From an uncultured Alistipes sp. (GTDB lineage Bacteria > Bacteroidota > Bacteroidia > Bacteroidales > UBA932): DNA of 64,000 bases. The position numbers were made by a program, and so were the translations under genes. This document shows positions 52,839 to 61,020 of this stretch, one piece after another. The stretch covers positions 34,957 to 98,956 of the forward strand of contig UQUN01000006.1 of the NCBI GenBank assembly GCA_900544175.1. The letters run 5' to 3'. Below the pieces are notes generated by a model, which was given only the letters and a program-made list of their open reading frames with translations, did not search any database and was not told the DNA's origin. How positions within the stretch are numbered: the stretch's first letter is position 1; every line of letters begins with the position of its first letter.

Positions 52839-54077
52839 ATGCATTATCAAAAATTCTTATGGACAGCTATCTGCGCTATGGCAATACTGTCATGTGACAC
52901 ACAGCAGAAACAGGAAACGGAAGTTCCGGTCTTGACGCCTACTACAACAGAAGACATCAACGTATTAAAGGAAGGAGGACAGTACAACGTAGCATACTAC
53001 ATTGATCATCCGGCAGATGACGGCAGGATAGAGGCATCTGTCTCTCCAGGGGGATGGATTGACGGCATCAACACGGAAACGCCCGGAATAGTCTCATTCA
53101 ATGCCTCCGCAAATGAAAGCGAGGAGATACGTGGGGCTTCCATGAAAGTCACATATATCTATACCGGAGGAGAGCCCCAGTCGTTCTCGGTGCGCATAGT
53201 TCAGGAAGCGGCTGACGGCACTGATGATCCCGATGATCCTGATGATCCCGACAATCCGTCAGACGCCCCTTTCACAATAACGGTTACCGACATTACCTAT
53301 TCGACAGCCGACATCACTATTGTGCCGGACGACTTGTCCATGCCTTTCATCGTATGGGTTGACGAAGCCAGCGAGATAAATGGTCTTGACGACGACGCGC
53401 TTTTCACTGAGGACCTCACTATTATGGAAAGTACAGCGGCCGTGATGGGACAAAGCCTGCAGGGCTATATCGATATGATTGTCAAGCACGGGGAGCAGAA
53501 CCGCAAGCAAAGTAAATTGAACCCCAGCACTGAATATGCTGTATGGTGCTATGGAATAGACAATTCAGGCAGCTATCCGGAAAGGACTACGAGTATAGCC
53601 AGAGAGACATTCACTACTGATGCTCCAACAGTCACCGACAACGGTATAACCTTGGAGGTAGAAGTAACGGGCAATACTTTCTCAGCTGTCGCAACGCCCT
53701 ACACCAACGACAAATACTACAACCTGAACTGGAACAGCGAAAGCACCCTTCAGAATAGTGGCTTTACCGATGGAACCGCTGCTGAAAGATGCTTCGAATT
53801 TGAATACGATTATATGTCCCAATATCTCGCATTTATGCCTGTGACTTCATGGGCCAACGTAAAGCAAGGACCGGCGACCACCTCCTCAACATTCAAGAAT
53901 GAGGACACCTACTATGTATTCGCATATTTCATCAATGATGATGCGACTGCCGATGGAGACATCTACATAAAGACAATAGAATACGACGGAGAAAACGCTA
54001 CCGTACTTGATGCCCCGGGAGCCTCCTTCCTGAGAGCGTCACTGACCGACAAGAAAGTTGAAAGGCCCATGCCTTGA
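52839..54077 (+). CDS. BACON-domain lipoprotein (lipoprotein 3)
   Basis: 412 residues from the ATG at 52839, which gives a clean signal peptide with lipobox ILSC (Cys19); the frame extends to a TTG at 52791 but that overlaps the upstream gene's stop. BACON domain about 38-125 (EGGQYNVAYYIDHPADDGR, GGWIDGINTETPGIVSF). An Asp-Pro linker (DDPDDPDDPDNP) encoded by a 9-base repeat follows, then an Fn3-like module (ITVTDITYSTADITIVPDD, STEYAVWCYGIDNSG) and a beta-rich end. It ends at a strong terminator. No AraC-type regulator sits beside this one. Confidence 0.8.
   Translation: MHYQKFLWTAICAMAILSCDTQQKQETEVPVLTPTTTEDINVLKEGGQYNVAYYIDHPADDGRIEASVSPGGWIDGINTETPGIVSFNASANESEEIRGASMKVTYIYTGGEPQSFSVRIVQEAADGTDDPDDPDDPDNPSDAPFTITVTDITYSTADITIVPDDLSMPFIVWVDEASEINGLDDDALFTEDLTIMESTAAVMGQSLQGYIDMIVKHGEQNRKQSKLNPSTEYAVWCYGIDNSGSYPERTTSIARETFTTDAPTVTDNGITLEVEVTGNTFSAVATPYTNDKYYNLNWNSESTLQNSGFTDGTAAERCFEFEYDYMSQYLAFMPVTSWANVKQGPATTSSTFKNEDTYYVFAYFINDDATADGDIYIKTIEYDGENATVLDAPGASFLRASLTDKKVERPMP
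53223..53258 (+). repeat. 9-base tandem repeat in a lipoprotein linker
   Basis: gatgatcc(c/t) is repeated about 3.5 times and encodes the DDP linker between the BACON and Fn3-like domains. Unit changes keep frame, so linker length could vary between strains. Confidence 0.7.
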
Positions 54078-54106
54078 GCTGGGGACACACAGCCTGACAT
54101 GAACAT

Positions 54107-54137
54107 AAAAGGACGTACCCGGTGCGTCCTTTTTTTT
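54107..54137 (+). terminator. Rho-independent terminator after lipoprotein 3
   Basis: aaaaggacg (54107-54115) pairs with cgtcctttt (54125-54133), with further pairing inside, followed by more Ts (eight in all). Confidence 0.9.
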
Positions 54138-54159
54138 ACACAGAACACCCCGCACAGAC

Positions 54160-54189
54160 TTGCAAAAACAGTAAAGTTTGCTAATTTTG
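54160..54189 (+). promoter_or_regulatory. Promoter of the rocD-ctlX operon
   Basis: CTTG (TTG 54160-54162) and TAATTTTG (54182-54189) lie 19 bases apart. The -7 box is 23 bases from the ATG at 54213, which excludes the longer reading frame that begins at 54099. Confidence 0.7.
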
Positions 54190-54212
54190 CGATACTTCTA
54201 ATATTCACGCTT

Positions 54213-55439
54213 ATGAACATATCACAGAAAGCCCGGCACTACATTGACCTCGAAGAAAGATACGGGGCTCACAACTATCATCCACTTCCAGTGGTTCTCT
54301 CCAAAGGAGAAGGCGTCTACGTATGGGACGTGGACGGGAAACGCTACTATGATTTCCTTTCTGCTTATTCGGCTGTCAACCAAGGGCACTGCCATCCTAA
54401 AATAGTAAAGGCCCTGTGCGACCAGGCCCAGAGACTGTGCCTGACCTCAAGGGCATTCTACAACGACTGCCTTGGGCCATACGAGGAAATGGCCACGAAA
54501 TTCTTCGGCTATGACAAGCTGCTTCCCATGAACTCAGGAGCCGAGGCTGTCGAGACGGCACTGAAACTGGCCCGCAGATGGGGCTACATAAAAAAGGGCA
54601 TCCCTGAGAACGAGGCTCTTATAATCACCTGCGAGGGTAATTTCCACGGCAGGACTATCACTATCGTATCTATATCCACTGACCCCGACAGTTACTCACA
54701 ATACGGACCCTTTACTCCTGGCTTCATCTCCATTCCATATGATGACAGCGAGGCCCTCCGCAAGGTGCTGGAAGAAAAAGGCGACAAGGTAGCCGCTTTC
54801 CTGGCCGAACCGATTCAGGGCGAGGCAGGCGTATACGTGCCACACGATGGTTATCTTAAAGAATGCTATGACCTGTGTAAGAAACACAACGTGCTGTTCG
54901 TGGCAGATGAAGTGCAGACCGGCATCGGGCGTACCGGACGCATGTTCGCCTGCGACCACGAAGGCATCCGTCCTGATATGATCACCATAGGAAAGGCTCT
55001 CTCAGGCGGAGTCCTGCCCATATCCGCTGTGCTGGCTGACGACGATATCATGCTCACCATAAAACCCGGAGAGCACGGCTCCACATTCGGAGGCTTCCCT
55101 TTGGCAGCCAAAGTGGCTGTCGCCGCCCTCGAGGTCATCCGCGACGAGCATCTGACGGAGAACGCTGACAAGCTGGGCAGAATATTCCGCGAGGAGATAT
55201 CCGCAATACAGTCCCCGTTCTTCAAGTCAGTACGCGGAAAAGGTCTGCTCAATGCCGTCATCACCGAGCCGCAGAAAGGTCTTGAAGCCTGGGATATCTG
55301 TCTGGCAATGGCAGAGAAGGGACTGCTGGCCAAACCTACACACAAGCACATTATCCGGTTCGCACCGCCACTCGTAATCAATGAGGGACAGCTCCGGGAG
55401 GCCACCGCTATAATAAAAGATGTATTCGAGCACATATAG
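54213..55439 (+). CDS. rocD: Ornithine aminotransferase
   Basis: 408 residues, class-III aminotransferase. Start text YIDLEERYGAHNYHPLPVVL is specific for ornithine-oxo-acid transaminase. The PLP lysine is Lys261 in ITIGKALSGGVLP; FVADEVQTGIGRTG carries the Asp that contacts the PLP ring, and GSTFGGFPLAAKVAV follows. It converts ornithine and 2-oxoglutarate to glutamate-semialdehyde and glutamate. It is in an operon with ctlX (9 bases apart), and its product is the substrate of PruA at 45.4 kb. Confidence 0.95.
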   Translation: MNISQKARHYIDLEERYGAHNYHPLPVVLSKGEGVYVWDVDGKRYYDFLSAYSAVNQGHCHPKIVKALCDQAQRLCLTSRAFYNDCLGPYEEMATKFFGYDKLLPMNSGAEAVETALKLARRWGYIKKGIPENEALIITCEGNFHGRTITIVSISTDPDSYSQYGPFTPGFISIPYDDSEALRKVLEEKGDKVAAFLAEPIQGEAGVYVPHDGYLKECYDLCKKHNVLFVADEVQTGIGRTGRMFACDHEGIRPDMITIGKALSGGVLPISAVLADDDIMLTIKPGEHGSTFGGFPLAAKVAVAALEVIRDEHLTENADKLGRIFREEISAIQSPFFKSVRGKGLLNAVITEPQKGLEAWDICLAMAEKGLLAKPTHKHIIRFAPPLVINEGQLREATAIIKDVFEHI

Positions 55440-55448
55440 CAATACACT

Positions 55449-56348
55449 ATGCAGACAACATCTAAGGTATTCATGGTAAAGCCTGTCCGTTTCGGTTTCA
55501 ATCCGCAGACAGCAGACAACAATGCATTCTCCCGCCCGGGCAGAGACACATCCGCTCAAGAGAATGCCCTCAGAGAATTCACGTCTTATGTGTCCCTGCT
55601 GAGAGCGAACAAAATCGATGTGGTGATCGGGGAGGATACCTATTCTCCGCACACACCTGACTCCATTTTTCCAAACAACTGGTTCAGCACCCACGATGAC
55701 GGGACAATGGTACTCTACCCCATGTCCACCGTCAACAGAAGGCACGAGCGCAAGGAAGAGCTTCTGGAAGTGATCCGGAAAAATTTTGAAGTCCGCAGAC
55801 TGATAGACCTGACATGGTGGGAGAATGACAACCTCTATTTAGAAGGCACCGGCAGCATGGTCCTGGACAGGGATAACAGAATTGTTTATGCCGCCAGATC
55901 GCCGCGCACCTCGGAGAAAGTGCTGGAAGATTTCTGCAAACAAATGTGTTTTACTCCTGTTTGTTTCGATGCTTCTGACAGGGACGGCATGGCCATATAC
56001 CATACGAACGTGATGATGAGCGTCGGTACGCTATATGCTGTCGTATGCACGGAATCCATACACGAGGAGGATAGGGAAAAAGTGCTGACGTCACTGAGAG
56101 AAAGCGGAAAGAAAATCATGGAAATAACCCTCGACCAGCTTGGCCACTTCGCGGGAAACATGCTTGAACTGCACAACTCCGAAGGAAAAGCCGTACTCGT
56201 AATGTCGGCATCAGCAAGAAAAAGTCTGACACCTGAACAGAACAGAGAGCTGAGCAGTCACTACAAGCTGCTTTCTCCCCAACTCGACTCCATCGAAATG
56301 TTAGGAGGAGGCTCGGCCAGATGTATGCTGGCCGAGCTGTTCCAGTAG
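55449..56348 (+). CDS. ctlX: Citrulline-utilisation hydrolase CtlX (amidinotransferase/arginine deiminase fold)
   Basis: 299 residues. Guanidine-hydrolase fold text: PVRFGFNPQTADNN, SIFPNNWFSTHDDGTMVLYP, LEGTGSMVLDR (catalytic Glu/Asp region), AIYHTNVMMSVG (catalytic His) and the nucleophile Cys in GGGSARCMLAELF at the C-terminus. This matches CtlX, described as acting on citrulline or arginine to release ornithine. With rocD in the same operon it would feed ornithine to the semialdehyde. It converges on the lipoprotein 4 gene with only 2 bases between them. Confidence 0.88.
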   Translation: MQTTSKVFMVKPVRFGFNPQTADNNAFSRPGRDTSAQENALREFTSYVSLLRANKIDVVIGEDTYSPHTPDSIFPNNWFSTHDDGTMVLYPMSTVNRRHERKEELLEVIRKNFEVRRLIDLTWWENDNLYLEGTGSMVLDRDNRIVYAARSPRTSEKVLEDFCKQMCFTPVCFDASDRDGMAIYHTNVMMSVGTLYAVVCTESIHEEDREKVLTSLRESGKKIMEITLDQLGHFAGNMLELHNSEGKAVLVMSASARKSLTPEQNRELSSHYKLLSPQLDSIEMLGGGSARCMLAELFQ

Positions 56349-56350
56349 AC

Positions 56351-57463
56351 TTATTCTCCGAAATCCAGATTGAACTCCAACGTCGAGGCTATCGATATCA
56401 GGACACCCGTACTGATATCGACAGCCACGGCGAATGCAGTCTGCTCCATAGCGTCCCCGAGCAATATGGGATCGGTGGAAGCCTGTCCTATAAAGGCTAC
56501 GCTTTGCATATACTCGCTTATGGACATGCCCAGTGCCGATACTGTATAGATGATATCCTCCAGCATGAGTCCGTATGCTTCCGTGATTTCCTCCGGAGTT
56601 CCTGTACCGTTGTAAATGTCCATCAAGTAATAGACACTGTTGTCACTGGGAACTGCGGAAATTGTCACAAACGGGAAATTCTGGGTCACTGCAACTTCAA
56701 ATGTGACATCCTGCTGTGCGACAGGCTCAGTAGACGTAATCTTGTAGAACATGCCTGTAAGTATCCTGCCGGTCGTATCCATACCATAGGCATACACCAC
56801 ATACTCAGTATCAGGAGAAAGCCCCTTGGCGGTAATGTCATTCACGGTCCCTTTTTTCAGAACGGACTGCTTCAGGTACTCCTCATATGACTTGTGGAAC
56901 TCCTCCGCACGCTCATGAAAATATTCTATGTCAAACTGCATATACTCCTCATAAGAGCTGAAAGAGTCCCATGTCGCCTTGTCCGTCAGCATGCTCACAT
57001 ATGTGATTTCCTCATCAGGAGGAATGACCGACCACTTGACCTCTCCAGTACCATTAGGTCCCACATCAATTGAAAACGTACCATATGTCGCACCTTTTTC
57101 CTGTATCACTTCAACTTCCTGGCTCCAGTCCTCATAAGAGATCAGAATGACTGCCTGACGGGATGAGAGAGTATCGATATTCTCATCTACAGAGAATACG
57201 ACCTTGCCGTAAGATCGGTTGGCGTTGAGATCTGTAATCCAGTCCGCTTCTTCCTTAAGGGAAGCCGACACCGCACCATCAGCTGTAGGATTCTCTATCT
57301 CATAGGTTATCTCGTAAGTCCCGGCACCGGGGCCGATTGTCATCTGAATGTCGGATGACAGTATGACGTTAAACTCCGGAAGGTTGTCCTGAGGATTGCA
57401 GGAGACGAGCAGCAGCCCTAAAAGAGCAGATGCTACGATAATAAAACTTGTCTGTTTTTTCAT
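56351..57463 (-). CDS. BACON-domain lipoprotein (lipoprotein 4)
   Basis: 370 residues with lipobox LVSC (Cys22) followed by NPQDN. BACON-like domain about 35-125 (PGAGTYEITYEIENPTADG, EADWITDLNANRSYGKVVF, RQAVILISYEDWSQEVEVI). One Fn3-like module follows with the family's long helical insert (MLTDKATWDSFSSYEEYMQF, HERAEEFHKSYEEYL) and SPDTEYVVYAYGMDTTGR. Close relative of lipoprotein 5 (shared DKATWDSF). It is 71 bases after regulator 3 and has its own promoter. Confidence 0.82.
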   Translation of the reverse strand: MKKQTSFIIVASALLGLLLVSCNPQDNLPEFNVILSSDIQMTIGPGAGTYEITYEIENPTADGAVSASLKEEADWITDLNANRSYGKVVFSVDENIDTLSSRQAVILISYEDWSQEVEVIQEKGATYGTFSIDVGPNGTGEVKWSVIPPDEEITYVSMLTDKATWDSFSSYEEYMQFDIEYFHERAEEFHKSYEEYLKQSVLKKGTVNDITAKGLSPDTEYVVYAYGMDTTGRILTGMFYKITSTEPVAQQDVTFEVAVTQNFPFVTISAVPSDNSVYYLMDIYNGTGTPEEITEAYGLMLEDIIYTVSALGMSISEYMQSVAFIGQASTDPILLGDAMEQTAFAVAVDISTGVLISIASTLEFNLDFGE

Positions 57464-57495
57464 TTTGCAATAGTATTAGATGAGAATTTGTCTGA

Positions 57496-57528
57496 CAAAA
57501 CTATAAAAACAGACCATTCTGATGCAAA
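57496..57528 (-). promoter_or_regulatory. Promoter of lipoprotein 4
   Basis: On the minus strand TTTG (57525-57528) and TAGTTTTG (57496-57503) lie 21 bases apart. The gene is thus transcribed independently of the upstream regulator, as for lipoprotein 1. Confidence 0.7.
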
Positions 57529-57534
57529 TCTAAA

Positions 57535-59241
57535 TTATGCACTTTTGTCAATTTGCCGATATGTCGTAACGTCTCTGTGCATAGATCTGACCTCACGCAT
57601 ATATTTTCCAGCCGTGACTCCGGTCTCTTTCTGGAAACAACGGTAGAACACTGCCGTGGAATTGTATCCCAGGTCATCCGCAAGCTGTTTTAGCGGAACG
57701 TCCTTCGAAAGGTCGGCCATAACCTGCGTGGCCTCTATTATTCTCCATGTGTTCACATAGTCGCTGAAAGACTTCCCGGATACATTGTTGATGGCTCTGG
57801 AAAGATAAGTGCGGTTCGTCCCAAGCATGTCGGCCAGACTGTCCCTTGTCAGAGACTTCATCCGGTATATCTTGTCTTCCCTCATAAGCTTCTCGACCTT
57901 GTGAAATATCTCCTGATCCGTATCCTGCACCGCCTTCTCCGAATCCTTCCTGAACTGCTCCGCATAGTTCTGATATTTTTCCACCAGGAGCTTGTAGGTA
58001 TTGCGCTGCCTCCTGTACAGAATCACCATAAACAGGAATACTATTACAACTACTGACAATACCATTATATTGGCCATCATCCTCTGCCTCGACCTCAGAT
58101 AGTTCAGCTCGGCTGCCTGCGCCCTGTTCTCATACTCCACTTTCTGCATGGACATGAGCATGACATTGAATTCCTTCTCCCGCTGGAAATTGGAGACGCT
58201 GTCCAGATACTGGCGGTATATGCCGACCCACGAAGCGACCGCACTGCCGTCATTCATGAGCAACGAATTGTCAATCAGGGATGAGAGCAAGTCCTTACGG
58301 CATTCATGGTTATTACTCTCATACGATATGGAAAGTCCTTTGGAAAGCACATCCCCCGCCTTGACATACTGCCCGGCATGCTGGAGCATTCTCCCGTAAT
58401 CCAGATAGATCATTGTCTCGATCCCGACATCCGCATATCCGGAGTATCTCAATGCATTGTCATAGTACCTTCCAGCCCCGCTCCAGTCGGATATTCTTGA
58501 GCACAAGTCTCCTTTAATCTTGAAGATAAGCGGATACAACGGTTCAAGACCCGCATCGCGGGCTATCTTCTCCGCTCTTACGACATACTGCATGGCAGAA
58601 TCGTCGTCACCCTGCAAGAACGACATCATGGCCATCATAATCTCGACCGTACAGCGGTCCTCGAGAGAAATCCCGTCGCTTGCTGCAATGGAATATGCCT
58701 CCCGGGCATATCTCATTCCGTTGGCATCATTGCGGATATAGAACATATATATGATATCCAGAAGAATACGGAGCTGATTACCGGGACAGCCCGAAGCCAC
58801 CGCATATTCGTAGCTCCTGTTATAGTATTCCAGTGCCTTTGTATAGTCCAGATCGGTCTTCAGCGCATAACCTCCGTATATGCTCCAGTAAAGATACTTC
58901 AAGGAGTTGTCCTTCTGACTGCCGATATACGGCTCCATCATGGTGAGCGCATTGAGAACTGAATCGGTCTGCTCCTTGAACAACCACGCCTGGGCCATGT
59001 AGACTCCGCTATAGAGAGCGGTCAGAGTGTCATGGTTCTCCATCGCCTCACTCAACACCTGCCTGGAAAAAAACAGCACCGAGTCGTCCTGCGCTTCCGA
59101 GTTATACCTACGCCAGATCACTTTGTATTCCTCAAGTCCGGCCGCATCATGAAAATGCCTCGTGTCCCGCATATCCGAGGAACATGAGAACACACTTACA
59201 AGCAAGCAGCTATACAATACCGGCAAACTCAGTCTACTCAT
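57535..59241 (-). CDS. Membrane-anchored TPR regulator with AraC-type HTH (regulator 3)
   Basis: 568 residues. Signal peptide with lipobox-like VFSC (Cys20); TPR-type region about 40-370 (ALEYYNRSYEYAVASGCPGN, NGMRYAREAYSIAASDG); TM about 386-408 (MVLSVVVIVFLFMVILY); linker; AraC HTH about 470-560 (RDSLADMLGTNRTYLSRAI, LKQLADDLGYNSTAVFYRCF). Very similar along its whole length to regulator 4, so regulator 3/lipoprotein 4 and regulator 4/lipoprotein 5 look like a tandem duplication of a two-gene pair. Confidence 0.86.
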   Translation of the reverse strand: MSRLSLPVLYSCLLVSVFSCSSDMRDTRHFHDAAGLEEYKVIWRRYNSEAQDDSVLFFSRQVLSEAMENHDTLTALYSGVYMAQAWLFKEQTDSVLNALTMMEPYIGSQKDNSLKYLYWSIYGGYALKTDLDYTKALEYYNRSYEYAVASGCPGNQLRILLDIIYMFYIRNDANGMRYAREAYSIAASDGISLEDRCTVEIMMAMMSFLQGDDDSAMQYVVRAEKIARDAGLEPLYPLIFKIKGDLCSRISDWSGAGRYYDNALRYSGYADVGIETMIYLDYGRMLQHAGQYVKAGDVLSKGLSISYESNNHECRKDLLSSLIDNSLLMNDGSAVASWVGIYRQYLDSVSNFQREKEFNVMLMSMQKVEYENRAQAAELNYLRSRQRMMANIMVLSVVVIVFLFMVILYRRQRNTYKLLVEKYQNYAEQFRKDSEKAVQDTDQEIFHKVEKLMREDKIYRMKSLTRDSLADMLGTNRTYLSRAINNVSGKSFSDYVNTWRIIEATQVMADLSKDVPLKQLADDLGYNSTAVFYRCFQKETGVTAGKYMREVRSMHRDVTTYRQIDKSA

Positions 59242-59260
59242 CTGTCATGATTTAAATAGA

Positions 59261-59268
59261 CAAATATA
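59261..59268 (-). promoter_or_regulatory. -7 element of regulator 3
   Basis: Reads TATATTTG on the minus strand, 19 bases before the ATG at 59241. It begins 8 bases after the terminator stem of the upstream lipoprotein gene. Confidence 0.65.
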
Positions 59269-59276
59269 ACAAAATA

Positions 59277-59301
59277 GGGGCGACCGCCAAGCGGACGCCC
59301 C
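59277..59301 (-). terminator. Terminator of lipoprotein 5
   Basis: ggggcg (59277-59282) pairs with cgcccc (59296-59301) and ccgc with gcgg inside, then a short T-rich tail (tattttg) on the minus strand. The tail runs into the -7 box of regulator 3. Confidence 0.75.
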
Positions 59302-59333
59302 CAAGAAACTATGAAAACTTCAATTCCTCCGAC

Positions 59334-60914
59334 CTATCTTTCCGACAGCTCCATATTTCCAGTCCATGAACCGGAGAATATTCTCGGCACTGTTCTGTCA
59401 TCCTCAAGACTGAACTTGACAGTATAGCTGCCGTCCCCATGATTGGTGACATCTATGGTTCCACCGGTAGCAGGTGCCACGGACTGAGGCTTGCCATCCT
59501 CTCCGAAATTTCCTTTGTACCATGTATAGAGATAGCCCCAGAAATACTCTCCGGCAAGGAACTCTCCAGGCATAGGATCCGTATTGTCTACCGCGACATT
59601 ATAGGTTCCCGTAGGAATACCGTCATCGAAACTTGTACTGTGTACCACAAGCTCAATGTCTATTTCGTCTCCGGACACACCGTCCTCCGGTTTGATCTTA
59701 ATCTGCCAGTTATAGCCGCCGGTATTGTAATAGTCCTTGTAGCATACTGCTGTAGCCACTGCATTCTCAAGGTCAAGTGTATAGTCCTCCTTAAGAGTCG
59801 AATACCAGTCTCCCGACTCTTCCAATGTTGAGAAATTATGCAAGACAGGCACTGAATTCAAGATTCCTGAAGTGCTGTCCACGGAAACCGCATACGCTGT
59901 ATAGGCCGTAGCCGGAAGCAGATCCGGGAACTCTACCGAGTCATCTCCCTGGAAAGACAGCCAGTTTACAATCTGAGCAATGGTAACAGTGCTGGAATAA
60001 GCCAGGAACTCCTGTATATCAGCTGTGAGTGCTGTCTGACAGAGTTTCATTATCTCATCTGCGGTATATTCCGTACCTTCCTCGTACCCTATCAGATACC
60101 TTATATCATCGTTGTCAGGGTCCACATTAAGCACGACCGAGTTCATCGAAGGTTCGGACGTAATGACGAAGTTTACATCCAGCATCTCTATGGGATCTGT
60201 CGTGAAAACAGCCGTGCAGACTTCAGTAAGCACCTCCTGCTCTGGGGTAAGACCGACAGCATATACCATGTATTCCATCTCTGGCATTAGTCCTGAGACT
60301 TTTACATCCGTTTTATCTCCTGTCATAAGTATCTCATACTCAAGATAATCCTCAAGCGTAAAGACTCCGGAGTTTTTCTCCAGCTGCTCAAGGTTGTATG
60401 CAAGATACTCATCGAACGTGGGGAAAGAATCCCAGGTGGCCTTGTCGACTATCATATTAAGATATGTCATAGTCTCGTCCTTGGCATCCACATCCCACAT
60501 GACAGACATGTAATCGGCATCATGAACGGTAATTGTGAATGGCTGTATATACTCTCCCTCACTCTGGTATATCTTCAGTTCTATGACAAGCTGTTCATAT
60601 GTAAGGGTTATCACAGCTTCTCTGGCCTCCACCTCACTCAAGGCCACGTTGAATGTCACTACACCGAACTCGGACTGAGTGTTTATATCATTGATCCAGT
60701 CAACACCGTCCTGCAGGACCGCCTCCACAACTCCGGAAGGAGAAGGATTGACAACCTCATACCTGAACTCGAAAAGTCCGCCGTTTTTGTCCACATTGAA
60801 TATGACATCACTGAGTGGATTGAATTCTGTCACCGTCTTCCTGTCATCCATATTACATGACTGAAAAGCAAAGACCGCTGAAACTGCGCAAAGGAATAGC
60901 AAATGTTTTCTCAT
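59334..60914 (-). CDS. BACON-domain lipoprotein (lipoprotein 5)
   Basis: 526 residues from the ATG at 60914, which gives a clean signal peptide with lipobox FQSC (Cys20) then NMDD. BACON-like domain about 38-125 (NGGLFEFRYEVVNPSPSGV, DGVDWINDINTQSEFGVVTF). Fn3-like modules follow (ITVHDADYMSVMWDVDAKD, MPEMEYMVYAVGLTPEQE; VNFVITSEPSMNSVVLNVDP). The C-terminal ~150 residues (EDGVSGDEIDIELVVHS, DGIPTGTYNVAVDN, GEYFWGYLYTWYKG) resemble the C-terminus of the lipoprotein at 12.5 kb. It is downstream of regulator 4. Confidence 0.82.
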   Translation of the reverse strand: MRKHLLFLCAVSAVFAFQSCNMDDRKTVTEFNPLSDVIFNVDKNGGLFEFRYEVVNPSPSGVVEAVLQDGVDWINDINTQSEFGVVTFNVALSEVEAREAVITLTYEQLVIELKIYQSEGEYIQPFTITVHDADYMSVMWDVDAKDETMTYLNMIVDKATWDSFPTFDEYLAYNLEQLEKNSGVFTLEDYLEYEILMTGDKTDVKVSGLMPEMEYMVYAVGLTPEQEVLTEVCTAVFTTDPIEMLDVNFVITSEPSMNSVVLNVDPDNDDIRYLIGYEEGTEYTADEIMKLCQTALTADIQEFLAYSSTVTIAQIVNWLSFQGDDSVEFPDLLPATAYTAYAVSVDSTSGILNSVPVLHNFSTLEESGDWYSTLKEDYTLDLENAVATAVCYKDYYNTGGYNWQIKIKPEDGVSGDEIDIELVVHSTSFDDGIPTGTYNVAVDNTDPMPGEFLAGEYFWGYLYTWYKGNFGEDGKPQSVAPATGGTIDVTNHGDGSYTVKFSLEDDRTVPRIFSGSWTGNMELSER

Positions 60915-61020
60915 ACGTTGTAAATTTAAATTGATTCCAGTCACAAAACTGAATTTAATTTACAACATCTGCAAATCTGAAAAACTACGATTTGTCAATA
61001 TTGACGAATTGTAGCAATTG

